A stretch of DNA of 10,636 bases from Lachnospiraceae bacterium (GCA_900763175.1 CAAFJI010000325.1:1-10636), one strand, 5' to 3'; positions 1 through 6,630 are shown, counted from the first letter of the stretch. Made by a program: numbers and translations. Notes: generated by a model from the sequence alone, not told the origin.

Positions 1-486
1 AATTTCCTTAATTAACGCCTCAAATGGCTTATCCCCCGTGACTACTTCAATGTCTGCGAATTTGTGATAGATAGGGTCACGCTGCTTCAGAAGCTTCTTC
101 ATCTTCTCATCCTGGTTCTCTCCCTCCAGAAGAGGATTGTTGTTTCCCTCCAGTCTCTTGCGGAAGGTATCAATGGAGCCCTTCAGATAGACAACAGTTC
201 CAAGAGCCTTGATATATTTCTCATTCTGCTCCTGGATGGGAAGTCCTGCGCCAAGAGAAATCACCTTTCTCTCCTTGTCTTCAATCAATGCTTTTACCGT
301 CATTGTCTCCAGTGCACGGTAATACGGTTCTCCAAATTTCTGGAAAATCTCCTTCACTGACAGATTCATTTTCTTAACGATCACTTTGTCCACATCAACA
401 AAAGTCAGACCCAGGTCACTGGACAGACGTTTACCCACTCTAGTCTTGCCAGAACCCATAAAACCGATGACCACAATATGGTTCAT
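1..486 (-). CDS. aroK: Shikimate kinase (3' end beyond window)
   Basis: Probably phosphorylates shikimate at the 3-hydroxyl with ATP, a cytosolic step of the chorismate pathway. The 162 codons in view have no stop, so the C-terminus lies left of the window, although shikimate kinases are about 160-175 residues and nearly all of it is present. Visible are the P-loop GFMGSGKT (8-15), the DVD pair (31-33), Arg57 in FGEPYYRALE, and R136 in KQRDPIY near the C-terminal substrate-binding position. Two motifs are off-consensus: the usual GGG of the shikimate pocket reads GAG (79-81), and the lid RPLL reads NPLL within GNNNPLL. The ATG overlaps the stop of the YqeG gene as ATGA, which suggests translational coupling. 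Family assignment is firm; shikimate as substrate is slightly less so because of the motif changes. Confidence 0.87.
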   Translation of the reverse strand, partial: MNHIVVIGFMGSGKTRVGKRLSSDLGLTFVDVDKVIVKKMNLSVKEIFQKFGEPYYRALETMTVKALIEDKERKVISLGAGLPIQEQNEKYIKALGTVVYLKGSIDTFRKRLEGNNNPLLEGENQDEKMKKLLKQRDPIYHKFADIEVVTGDKPFEALIKEI

Positions 487-986
487 GAATTCTTCTCCTC
501 CTTGGTATAAAAATGTAATACTATTTTTTCCAGATAACGCTTTAATACAATCTGGATTTCTTCCTTTGGATGAATGGGCTTCACAAGAATGGTATGAATC
601 CCCAGTTTCTTGGCGCCCCAGATATCTGTAAAAAGCTGATCCCCTATGAAAACAGAATTCCCCCGATTCGTTCCCAGGTTCTCCATCGCTTTTTCATATC
701 CCTTTCTGGAAGGCTTGGCAGCCATCTCTATGTAACCTGCTCCAACAGCTTTCGCAAAAGGCTCCACCCTTTTCTTTTTATTATTGGACACCAGGCAGCA
801 GGAAAAGCCAAGTCCTCTCAGCTTGCGAAAAAGCTGAACTGCCCGCTTATCTGCAGGTGCCCCATGGGGAACCAGGGTATTGTCTATGTCAAACAAGATT
901 CCCCGATAGCCTCTGTCATACAATTTCTTAAAATCAATGGTATATGTGGAATCCAGATATTCATCTGGAAAAAAACGTTCAAACAT
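483..986 (-). CDS. yqeG: YqeG family HAD-type phosphatase
   Basis: A 167-residue HAD-superfamily phosphatase of the YqeG type (family IIIA). HAD motifs appear in order: DIDNTL with nucleophile Asp33 and Asp35, SNN at 67-69 (motif II), Lys91 in AAKPSRKGY (motif III), and GDQLFTD at 115-121 (motif IV, Mg-binding acids). No signal peptide or membrane segment is seen, so it is probably cytosolic. The substrate is not known from sequence. In Bacillus yqeG lies beside yqeH and aroE, so its pairing with a shikimate-pathway gene here (4-base ATGA overlap with aroK) echoes a known neighbourhood. The start is preceded by AAAGGATG about 8 bases upstream, a modest ribosome binding site. The roughly 100-base spacer to the upstream patatin gene shows short inverted repeats but no U-tract terminator, so read-through from the citrate synthase promoter is plausible. 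Confidence 0.9.
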   Translation of the reverse strand: MFERFFPDEYLDSTYTIDFKKLYDRGYRGILFDIDNTLVPHGAPADKRAVQLFRKLRGLGFSCCLVSNNKKKRVEPFAKAVGAGYIEMAAKPSRKGYEKAMENLGTNRGNSVFIGDQLFTDIWGAKKLGIHTILVKPIHPKEEIQIVLKRYLEKIVLHFYTKEEKNS

Positions 987-1086
987 CTATCGTTGCATCC
1001 TTTATTTATTAGAAGAATCCCGGACATCAGCCATGAACAGACCCTGTCTGCATAAGCAGATCTGCGGATATCAAATGTGCTCTTTC

Positions 1087-1947
1087 TCAGTAATTTAAAT
1101 ACGCCAGCAGTTCCTCATAACGATCCTTCATCACCTCATAGCCATGGTCATAAAAAGTAAGAAGCTTCTCCCTATTCTTCTCCGCACGGCCTACTGTAGG
1201 GATTTCCGGACGAAGAACAAAGATATGGCCCTCTCTCTCCCACTTCTCAATCAGCTCCAAAGTACGGTTATAATTGCGATAACGATTGTAAAGGGTGTTG
1301 AGAAATTCCGGGTACTGGCGAAAGGCTGCAACATAAAGTGCTGCACTTTTCCCCGGCTTGGATTTCCGGTATCCTTTATTTCTGGTAAGAACCACCACAT
1401 TTTTGCGCCAGCCCTTTTCCATGGCGTGGATCAGAGGAATGGAATCTGCGATCCCACCGTCAAGGTAAGGCACTCCGTCAATCTCCACCCTAGGACTTAC
1501 AAGAGGAATACTGGAAGAAGCCCTTCCAATATCCATAAGGCGCCGCCTGTCTTCTTTCTCAGAAAGATACTCCGCTTCACCTGTTTTGCAGTTGGTTACA
1601 ACCATCTCGCACTCTGTTTCTGACTGGAAAAAGGTATCGAAATCAAAGGGAAACAGCTCATTGGGATAACGGTCAAACAGCATATCCATGTCAAAAAGCT
1701 CTCCCTTCTTCAGGGCAGCTCTGGTAGCAACATAATTATTTGCCTTATCCTCCACTACCATACACTGCCTGGTACGCCCCGGCTGCCTGGAAACAAAGTC
1801 AAGGGCATTGCAGGAGCCAGCTGATACCCCGATCACATAAGGAAAGGTGACATTCTTTTCCATAAGGAAATCCAGCACACCTGCTGTAAATACTCCTCTG
1901 CTTCCGCCTCCCTCCAGAACCAGAGAAGAGCCTAAACCTGTCCACAT
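1087..1947 (-). CDS. Patatin-like phospholipase family protein
   Basis: A 286-residue patatin-like serine hydrolase that probably cleaves acyl esters of lipids using a Ser-Asp dyad. It has the oxyanion-hole glycine motif GGGSRG (13-18), the nucleophile elbow GVSAGS with Ser42, and catalytic Asp163 in YLDGGIADS. The arrangement resembles E. coli YjjU and other small bacterial patatins without extra domains. No signal peptide is evident. An in-frame ATG 16 codons upstream lies inside citrate synthase, but the preferred start (ATG at 1947) has AAGGAG about 10 bases upstream, embedded in the last citrate synthase codons, and gives a protein that begins just before the glycine motif. Only one base separates the two genes, so coupled translation is likely. 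The physiological lipid substrate is unknown, as is the reason for coupling to citrate synthase. Confidence 0.88.
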   Translation of the reverse strand: MWTGLGSSLVLEGGGSRGVFTAGVLDFLMEKNVTFPYVIGVSAGSCNALDFVSRQPGRTRQCMVVEDKANNYVATRAALKKGELFDMDMLFDRYPNELFPFDFDTFFQSETECEMVVTNCKTGEAEYLSEKEDRRRLMDIGRASSSIPLVSPRVEIDGVPYLDGGIADSIPLIHAMEKGWRKNVVVLTRNKGYRKSKPGKSAALYVAAFRQYPEFLNTLYNRYRNYNRTLELIEKWEREGHIFVLRPEIPTVGRAEKNREKLLTFYDHGYEVMKDRYEELLAYLNY

Positions 1948-1948
1948 T

Positions 1949-3313
1949 CTACTCACGCTCCTTAAGAGGTACGTATACTGCAGGATCCAGTACATTCTTG
2001 TATGCCGGACGGATGATCTTGTCTGTATTGATCAGCTCTTCCATTCGGTGTGCACTCCATCCTACGATACGTGCAACTGCAAAAATAGGAGTATATAATT
2101 CCAGAGGAAGATCCAGCATACTGTAAACAAATCCACTGTAAAAGTCCACGTTGGCGCTGACTCCCTTATAGATGTGACGTTCCTCGGCAATCACCTCCGG
2201 AGCCATACGTTCAACCATAGCATACAGATTGTATTCCTTCATACGGCCCTTTTCCTTGGCAAGAGTTTCCACAAAGCCTTTCAGAACCTGTGCTCTTGGA
2301 TCAGATACGGAATAGATTGCATGACCCATACCATAGATAAGACCTCTTTTATCAAAGGCTTCTTTATGAAGGAGCTTCTTCAGATACTCCCTTACCTCGT
2401 CTTCGTCTCCAATATCCCTGACATTTTTCTTCATATCCTGGAACATACTTACAACCTTGATATTGGCACCGCCGTGCTTCGGTCCTTTCAGGGAGCCAAG
2501 TGCCGCTGCGATGGCAGAGTAGGTGTCTGTACCGGAAGAAGATACCACATGTGTGGTGAAGGTAGAGTTATTACCACCGCCATGCTCCATGTGAAGAATC
2601 AGGGCAAGATCCAGGATCTTCGCCTCCAGATGAGAATATTTCTTATCCGGGCGGAGCATACGCAGAATGTTCTCTGCTGTAGAAAGCTCTTTCTTCGGAT
2701 TGTGGATATAAAGACTCTTGCCGCATAAGTAATGATTATAAGCCTGATAGCCATACACAGACAAAAGCGGAAAAACGCTGATCAGATTCAGACACTGTCT
2801 CAGCACATTGGGAAGAGAAATATCATCCGGATCCTTGTCATAGCAGTACAGTGTAAGTACGCTTCTGGATAAGGCATTCATAATATCCCTGGACGGTGCC
2901 TTCATGATAACGTCTCTCACAAAGTTCGTGGGAAGGGAACGCTGGTTTGCCAGAAGCCTGGTGAAACTCTCCAGCTCCTGAGCATTGGGAAGCTTACCAA
3001 ACAACAAAAGATAGGTGGTTTCTTCAAACCCATAACGGTCATCTTCAATAAATCCCCTGGTAAGTTCCTTAATGTCATAGCCCCTGTAGGAAAGACTTCC
3101 TGCACAGGGAACTTCCCTGCCGTCAACTACTTTTACAGCACATACATTGGAAACCTGTGTCAGTCCGGCCAGAACGCCTTTTCCATTCAGGTCACGAAGC
3201 CCTCTCTTTACATCGTATTTTTTGTAAAGGGAAAGATCCAGACTGGAATGATCCTTACAGATTTCCGTCAGGTTTTCTATTTCTGGTGTTACTTTCATGT
3301 TAAATCCTGTCAT
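1949..3313 (-). CDS. gltA: Citrate synthase (citrate/2-methylcitrate synthase family)
   Basis: Condenses oxaloacetate and acetyl-CoA to citrate, the entry to 2-oxoglutarate. Catalytic positions are recognisable: His280 in LKGPKHGGAN, His331 in GMGHAIYSVSDPRA and Asp390 in NVDFYSG, corresponding to the His-His-Asp set of pig citrate synthase. The ligand-binding histidine region HMEHGGGNNSTF (241-252) and the SYRGYDI motif (75-81) are also present. At 454 residues it is longer than the roughly 370-residue Bacillus enzymes. It has an N-terminal extension of about 60 residues and an insertion around 185-225, a form found in Clostridia. The first ATG is preferred over Met6 because AAAGGGG precedes it by about 9 bases. 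It lies first in a minus-strand run with a patatin, yqeG and aroK. No other TCA-cycle gene is present, so biosynthesis of glutamate is the likeliest purpose. Methylcitrate synthase activity cannot be excluded. Confidence 0.93.
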   Translation of the reverse strand: MTGFNMKVTPEIENLTEICKDHSSLDLSLYKKYDVKRGLRDLNGKGVLAGLTQVSNVCAVKVVDGREVPCAGSLSYRGYDIKELTRGFIEDDRYGFEETTYLLLFGKLPNAQELESFTRLLANQRSLPTNFVRDVIMKAPSRDIMNALSRSVLTLYCYDKDPDDISLPNVLRQCLNLISVFPLLSVYGYQAYNHYLCGKSLYIHNPKKELSTAENILRMLRPDKKYSHLEAKILDLALILHMEHGGGNNSTFTTHVVSSSGTDTYSAIAAALGSLKGPKHGGANIKVVSMFQDMKKNVRDIGDEDEVREYLKKLLHKEAFDKRGLIYGMGHAIYSVSDPRAQVLKGFVETLAKEKGRMKEYNLYAMVERMAPEVIAEERHIYKGVSANVDFYSGFVYSMLDLPLELYTPIFAVARIVGWSAHRMEELINTDKIIRPAYKNVLDPAVYVPLKERE

Positions 3314-3402
3314 TTAATAAACCCCTTTCTCTTTTTAATTGTCCGATAATCCGTTCCTCCCTCATCTTATATGGATAATCTGTGACGATTTGTTATGTAA
3401 GC

Positions 3403-3436
3403 CGTCAGCCGCCGGCAAGATCTGCCGGCTCTGACG
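3403..3436 (-). other. Stable 5' leader hairpin of citrate synthase mRNA
   Basis: CGTCAG (3403-3408) pairs with CTGACG (3431-3436), and GCCGGCA (3411-3417) with TGCCGGC (3423-3429), closing a five-base loop. That is 13 base pairs with a small internal bulge. It would form a few bases after the predicted transcription start. There is no U-tract on either strand, so a simple intrinsic terminator is unlikely; an mRNA-stabilising 5' hairpin or a regulator site fits better. Confidence 0.55.
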
Positions 3437-3442
3437 CTGTAT

Positions 3443-3478
3443 GTATATCAGTATACCATCAAATTTTTTTGAGGTCTA
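3443..3478 (-). promoter_or_regulatory. Sigma-A-like promoter of the citrate synthase operon
   Basis: On the minus strand a -35 element TAGACC (3473-3478, 4 of 6 matches) is separated by 17 bases from a -10 element TATACT (3450-3455, 5 of 6). The predicted start near 3443 gives a leader of about 130 bases. The promoter sits between two arms of an 8-base inverted repeat, TGTATGTA at 3438-3445 and TACATACA at 3477-3484. Promoter prediction only; no transcript evidence. Confidence 0.5.
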
Positions 3479-3507
3479 CATACAATCTTATGACTCTGCA
3501 TAAATTG

Positions 3508-3668
3508 ACTCAGCCGGGTTACGGTTCACTCCGTGACCAGTAACACGCTTCGCAACGCACAGGAATCATGCATTCGCATGATTTCGCACCGAGGTTTTCA
3601 GGTTTTCTGTGAACTTTGTCCACAAAAACGCCTCGCAGAATGTTACCAACAAACAGTAACTCAGCCGG
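3508..3668. repeat. Hairpin-rich intergenic element flanked by 10-bp direct repeats
   Basis: This spacer downstream of alaA holds no plausible gene. The sequence ACTCAGCCGG occurs exactly at both borders (3508-3517 and 3659-3668). Between them are several hairpins: GGTTACGG with CCGTGACC, a perfect AATCATGC/GCATGATT stem with a four-base loop, TGTGAAC with GTCCACA, and GTTAC with GTAAC near the right border. No U-tract follows any of the stems on the alaA strand. The layout resembles a non-coding repeat element with a target duplication, and the right copy overlaps the end of alaA. Copy number elsewhere cannot be seen from one window. Confidence 0.4.
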
Positions 3669-3669
3669 C

Positions 3670-4890
3670 TCAGTGCTGTCTGTATCCTGCCAGGAATTCT
3701 CTCAGCTTGTCTGTTGCTTTCTCAAGCTGTCTTATATTCGGCAGGTACACTACTCTGAAATGATCCGGAGAAGTCCAGTTGAAGCCCTTTCCGGGAACCA
3801 GAAGGACCTGTTTCTCATGAAGGAAATCAAGAGCAAACTGCTCATCATTGTGAATGTTGAATTTCTCTGTATCGATCTTCGGGAAAATATAGAAGGCTGC
3901 CTTTGGCTTCACAGCTGTAATTCCCGGAATATCATTCAATGCTTTGTAAATAAAATCTCTCTGCTCGTAAACTCTTCCGCCTGGCTGAATGTACTCATTT
4001 ACACTCTGGTAACCGCCAAGAGCGGTTTGCACGATGGACTGTGCCGGAACGTTGGAGCAAAGACGCATGGAGGAAAGCATATTAATGCCTTCAATATAGC
4101 CCTTTGCCTTGTTCTTCGCACCGCTTAAGATCATCCATCCAATACGGAAGCCTGCGATCATGTGGGATTTGGAAAGTCCTGAAAATGTAACGCAGAATAC
4201 ATCTGACCCTGCAAGGGAAGCAATGGAGGTATGCTTATAGCCATCCATAATCAGGCGGTCATAGATCTCATCTGAAAATATGATCAGCTCATGCTCCCTG
4301 GCAATCTGTACGATCTGCTCCAGGATCTCTTTGGGATATACAGCGCCTGTAGGATTATTAGGATTGATGATGACGATTGCTTTGGTCTTATCTGTGATCT
4401 TGCTGCGGATGTCATCAATATCCGGATACCACTCTGACTGCTCATCACAGATGTAATGGACTACGTTTCCTCCAGCCAGCGTAGCAGTAGCTGTCCATAA
4501 CGGATAATCCGGTGCAGGGATCAGAATCTCATCACCATTGTCCAAAAGTGCCTGCATACTAAGATTGATCAGCTCGCTGACACCATTTCCGGTATAAATG
4601 TCACTCATGGTCACGCCTGGGATCCCCCGGAGCTGGGCATACTGCATGATTGCCTTTCTTGCGGAAAAAATACCCTTGGAATCAGAATATCCCTGAGAGG
4701 TACGGATGTTGCTCAGCATATCCAGGATCACCTCCTGGGGTGCTGAAAAGCCAAAAGGATATGGGTTGCCGATATTCAGCTTCAGGATTTCCATGCCGTC
4801 CTCTTCCATTCTGGCGGCCTCGTCCACAACCGGACCTCGCACATCATAGAGTACGTTATTCAGTTTGCTGGACTTCTCGAATGTTTTCAT
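3670..4890 (-). CDS. alaA: AlaA-type alanine (glutamate-pyruvate) aminotransferase
   Basis: A 406-residue fold-type I PLP aminotransferase (class I/II) that is strikingly collinear with E. coli AlaA, 405 residues as I recall it. The same blocks appear: EKSSKL at the N-terminus, YDVRGPVV, LNIGNPYPFGF, GYSDSKGIFSARKAI, NGVSEL, PAPDYPLWTA, NPNNPTGAVY, ALGGYQS and FNW..PDHFRVV. The PLP lysine is Lys241 in SGLSKSH, with Asn179, Asp207, Tyr210 and Arg249 at cofactor positions and the Arg of DHFRVVYLP binding the substrate carboxylate. It should interconvert glutamate plus pyruvate with alanine plus 2-oxoglutarate, drawing on glutamate from the divergent gdhA. The start is the ATG at 4890, with GAGGAG 8 bases upstream. 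A GTG three codons earlier overlaps that binding site and is rejected. Confidence 0.92.
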   Translation of the reverse strand: MKTFEKSSKLNNVLYDVRGPVVDEAARMEEDGMEILKLNIGNPYPFGFSAPQEVILDMLSNIRTSQGYSDSKGIFSARKAIMQYAQLRGIPGVTMSDIYTGNGVSELINLSMQALLDNGDEILIPAPDYPLWTATATLAGGNVVHYICDEQSEWYPDIDDIRSKITDKTKAIVIINPNNPTGAVYPKEILEQIVQIAREHELIIFSDEIYDRLIMDGYKHTSIASLAGSDVFCVTFSGLSKSHMIAGFRIGWMILSGAKNKAKGYIEGINMLSSMRLCSNVPAQSIVQTALGGYQSVNEYIQPGGRVYEQRDFIYKALNDIPGITAVKPKAAFYIFPKIDTEKFNIHNDEQFALDFLHEKQVLLVPGKGFNWTSPDHFRVVYLPNIRQLEKATDKLREFLAGYRQH

Positions 4891-5008
4891 TTTCTTCACT
4901 CCTCATCTTGTTATGTATGCCAGATGTATCTATTTTATTTTCCTGCACCTGAGAGGTATTTCTGGCCGATGCCGGTTCTGGTATAACATATTTCTTGCCA
5001 TCTATCAT
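4856..5008 (-). CDS. Candidate small protein ORF in the alaA leader
   Basis: A 50-codon ORF starts at ATG 5008 (MIDGKKYVIPEP...) and ends with TAA inside codons 11-12 of alaA, in a different frame. The frame is open upstream to about 5080, and a TTG at 5032 with AAGG two bases before it would give 58 residues. The product is hydrophilic and rich in Lys, Glu, Asn and Gln, with no membrane segment, no Cys and no family I recognise. The ATG has no good ribosome binding site. It could be a real small protein, a leader ORF affecting alaA translation, or chance. Confidence 0.22.
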   Translation of the reverse strand: MIDGKKYVIPEPASARNTSQVQENKIDTSGIHNKMRSEENENIREVQQTE

Positions 5009-5068
5009 CTCATATTTGGCTCGTTTTCGCAAGACCTTATGAAATTTTTGGAAATGTAAAAAAAACTC

Positions 5069-5097
5069 TTTTCTTTTTTAGCGCTTTAGTGTATAAT
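5069..5097 (+). promoter_or_regulatory. Promoter of gdhA
   Basis: A perfect -10 TATAAT (5092-5097) lies 17 bases from a weak T-rich -35 region (TTTTCT, 5069-5074). Transcription would start near 5104, giving a leader of about 40 bases ending in AGGAGG (5131-5136). The weak -35 suggests activator help or an UP-like contribution from the A/T-rich tract at 5055-5080; that is inference. Confidence 0.55.
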
Positions 5098-5122
5098 AGC
5101 GTCGTTAAAATTTTTACATCAA
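5093..5122 (-). promoter_or_regulatory. Possible alaA promoter overlapping the gdhA promoter
   Basis: On the minus strand TTGATG (5117-5122) and TATTAT (5093-5098, 5 of 6) are 18 bases apart. The -10 shares five of its six base pairs with the gdhA -10. Transcription would begin near 5086, giving alaA a leader of about 195 bases that covers the candidate small ORF. A weaker alternative (TTGCGA, 17 bases, GATGAT) lies nearer the gene at about 5008-5032. Confidence 0.35.
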
Positions 5123-5143
5123 TCAGGATGAGGAGGAATTACA

Positions 5144-6478
5144 ATGTCTTACACCGAAGAAGTATATGAAAGAGTCGTAGCACAGAATCCTGGCGAGCCG
5201 GAGTTTCATCAGGCAGTAAAAGAAGTTCTGGATTCTCTGAAAGTCGTAATTGATAAAAATGAGGAAGAATATCGCAGTATGTCCCTTCTGGAACGTCTTG
5301 TTGAGCCGGAAAGAATCATTTCCTTCCGTGTTCCGTGGGTTGATGACAAGGGTGTCGTTCAGGTAAATAAAGGATACCGTGTACAGTTCAACAGCGCTAT
5401 CGGACCTTACAAGGGAGGCCTTCGTTTCCATCCGTCAGTTAACCAGGGTATCTTGAAATTCCTTGGATTTGAGCAGACCTTTAAGAACTCTCTTACCGGA
5501 CTTCCTATTGGCGGTGGCAAGGGTGGTTCCAACTTTGATCCAAAGGGCAAATCTGACAGAGAGGTTATGGCATTCTGCCAGAGCTTTATGACAGAGCTTT
5601 CCAAATATATTGGTGCTGATACTGATGTTCCGGCTGGTGACATCGGCGTAGGCGGACGTGAGATCGGTTACTTATTCGGACAGTATAAGAGAATCCGTGG
5701 CTTATATGAGGGTGTTCTTACAGGAAAGGGACTTACCTACGGCGGATCCCTTATCCGTACACAGGCTACCGGATATGGTGTAGTTTATATGCTTAATGAG
5801 ATCATGAAAGCACATGACGATTCTATCAACGGAAAGACTTTCATCGTGACTGGATCCGGAAACGTTGCTATCTATGCAGTTGAGAAAGCTCAGCAGCTTG
5901 GCGGCAAGGTTGTTGCAATGTGTGACTCTAACGGATATATCTATGATCCGGAAGGAATCAAGCTTGACATTGTAAAAGATATCAAAGAAGTAAAACGCGG
6001 ACGTATCAAAGAATATGCTGACCGTGTTGAGGGCGCTACTTATACAGCGGGTACCGGAATCTGGAACATCAAATGCGATGTATATCTTCCATGCGCTACT
6101 CAGAATGAGCTTGCACTTGACGGTGCTAAAACACTTGTTGCAAACGGATGCAAATATGTAGTTGAGGGTGCTAATATGCCTACTACTCTCGATGCTACAA
6201 CTTACCTTCAGGAGAACGGTGTTCTGTTCATGCCTGGTAAAGCAGCTAACGCTGGTGGTGTTGCTACTTCTGCTCTTGAGATGAGCCAGAACTCCATGAG
6301 ACTTTCCTGGACAGCAGAGGAGGTTGATGAGAAGCTTCACGGCATCATGGTAGACATTTTCCACAAAGCTGATGACGCAGCTAAGCGTTATGGCATGGAG
6401 GATAACTACGTTGCAGGTGCTAACATTGCCGGATTCGAGAAAGTTGTAGATGCTATGAAAGCTCAGGGTATCTGCTAA
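5144..6478 (+). CDS. gdhA: Glutamate dehydrogenase, probably NADP-specific
   Basis: A 444-residue hexameric-type GDH that reductively aminates 2-oxoglutarate with ammonia to glutamate. Substrate and catalytic residues align, from memory of Clostridium symbiosum GDH, with an offset of one: Lys90 in GPYKGGLRFHP, Lys114 in QTFKNSL, catalytic Lys126 in PIGGGKGG and Asp166 in PAGDIGVGG. The Rossmann motif GSGNVA is at 237-242. The segment after the second strand reads CDSNG, resembling the SDSSG of the E. coli NADP enzyme rather than the C. symbiosum NAD enzyme, so NADP is favoured but not proven. The start is set by AGGAGG 7 bases upstream. Codon choice is noticeably biased to CTT, GCT, GTT and GGT compared with its neighbours, consistent with high expression. 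It is monocistronic, with its own promoter and a strong terminator. Confidence 0.95.
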   Translation: MSYTEEVYERVVAQNPGEPEFHQAVKEVLDSLKVVIDKNEEEYRSMSLLERLVEPERIISFRVPWVDDKGVVQVNKGYRVQFNSAIGPYKGGLRFHPSVNQGILKFLGFEQTFKNSLTGLPIGGGKGGSNFDPKGKSDREVMAFCQSFMTELSKYIGADTDVPAGDIGVGGREIGYLFGQYKRIRGLYEGVLTGKGLTYGGSLIRTQATGYGVVYMLNEIMKAHDDSINGKTFIVTGSGNVAIYAVEKAQQLGGKVVAMCDSNGYIYDPEGIKLDIVKDIKEVKRGRIKEYADRVEGATYTAGTGIWNIKCDVYLPCATQNELALDGAKTLVANGCKYVVEGANMPTTLDATTYLQENGVLFMPGKAANAGGVATSALEMSQNSMRLSWTAEEVDEKLHGIMVDIFHKADDAAKRYGMEDNYVAGANIAGFEKVVDAMKAQGIC

Positions 6479-6502
6479 TTCCCATACACAGTCCTGTATA
6501 AT

Positions 6503-6542
6503 AAAAGGAGACGGAATCGTTGATTATTCCGTCTCCTTTTTT
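6503..6542 (+). terminator. Intrinsic terminator of gdhA
   Basis: A perfect 15-base-pair stem (6503-6517 with 6526-6540, GC core GGAGACGG) and an eight-base loop end in six T residues, 25 bases after the gdhA stop. Confidence 0.92.
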
Positions 6543-6567
6543 GATAAGAAAATATGTACAGCGGGAA

Positions 6568-6596
6568 ATGCAAACTCCGCTTTGCTACGTTTGCAT
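6568..6596. repeat. Inverted repeat in the gdhA-nrdR spacer
   Basis: ATGCAAAC (6568-6575) is exactly complementary to GTTTGCAT (6589-6596) around a 13-base loop. It lies between the two terminators of a convergent gene pair and has no U-tract. It may be a remnant of an intergenic palindrome or add to the transcriptional barrier. Confidence 0.45.
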
Positions 6597-6600
6597 AGCG

Positions 6601-6630
6601 AAAACTCCTCGCTCTACGGCGAGGAGTTTT
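6601..6630 (-). terminator. Terminator of nrdR, structurally bidirectional
   Basis: A perfect 12-base-pair stem (6601-6612 with 6619-6630) has a six-base loop. A-tracts and T-tracts at the stem base give UUUU on both strands. It ends one base before the nrdR stop and could also act as a second stop for gdhA transcripts. Confidence 0.8.

Noticed and set aside
990..1086. Terminator between the patatin gene and yqeG
   Set aside because: Short self-complementary stretches such as GCAGATCTGC occur, but no stable stem with a U-tract is present.
1087..1995. 302-residue patatin start inside citrate synthase
   Set aside because: The added residues have no family support, and the ATG at 1947 has an AAGGAG site and the expected N-terminus.
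3300..3365. 21-residue ORF (MREERIIGQLK...) in the citrate synthase leader
   Set aside because: No ribosome binding site before its ATG; the purine-rich stretch it covers is better explained as the citrate synthase binding site and leader.
3670..4899. GTG start for alaA at 4899
   Set aside because: It abuts the GAGGAG ribosome binding site; the ATG at 4890 has correct spacing and aligns with E. coli AlaA.
4930..4985. CTCTCAGG on the minus strand in the alaA leader, reminiscent of a glycine riboswitch 3' half
   Set aside because: The partner GGAGAG stem and the conserved CCGAAGG core are absent, and alaA is not a typical target.
5702..6364. 220-residue minus-strand ORF antisense to gdhA
   Set aside because: Shadow of the strongly conserved gdhA frame, with no family signature or start signal.
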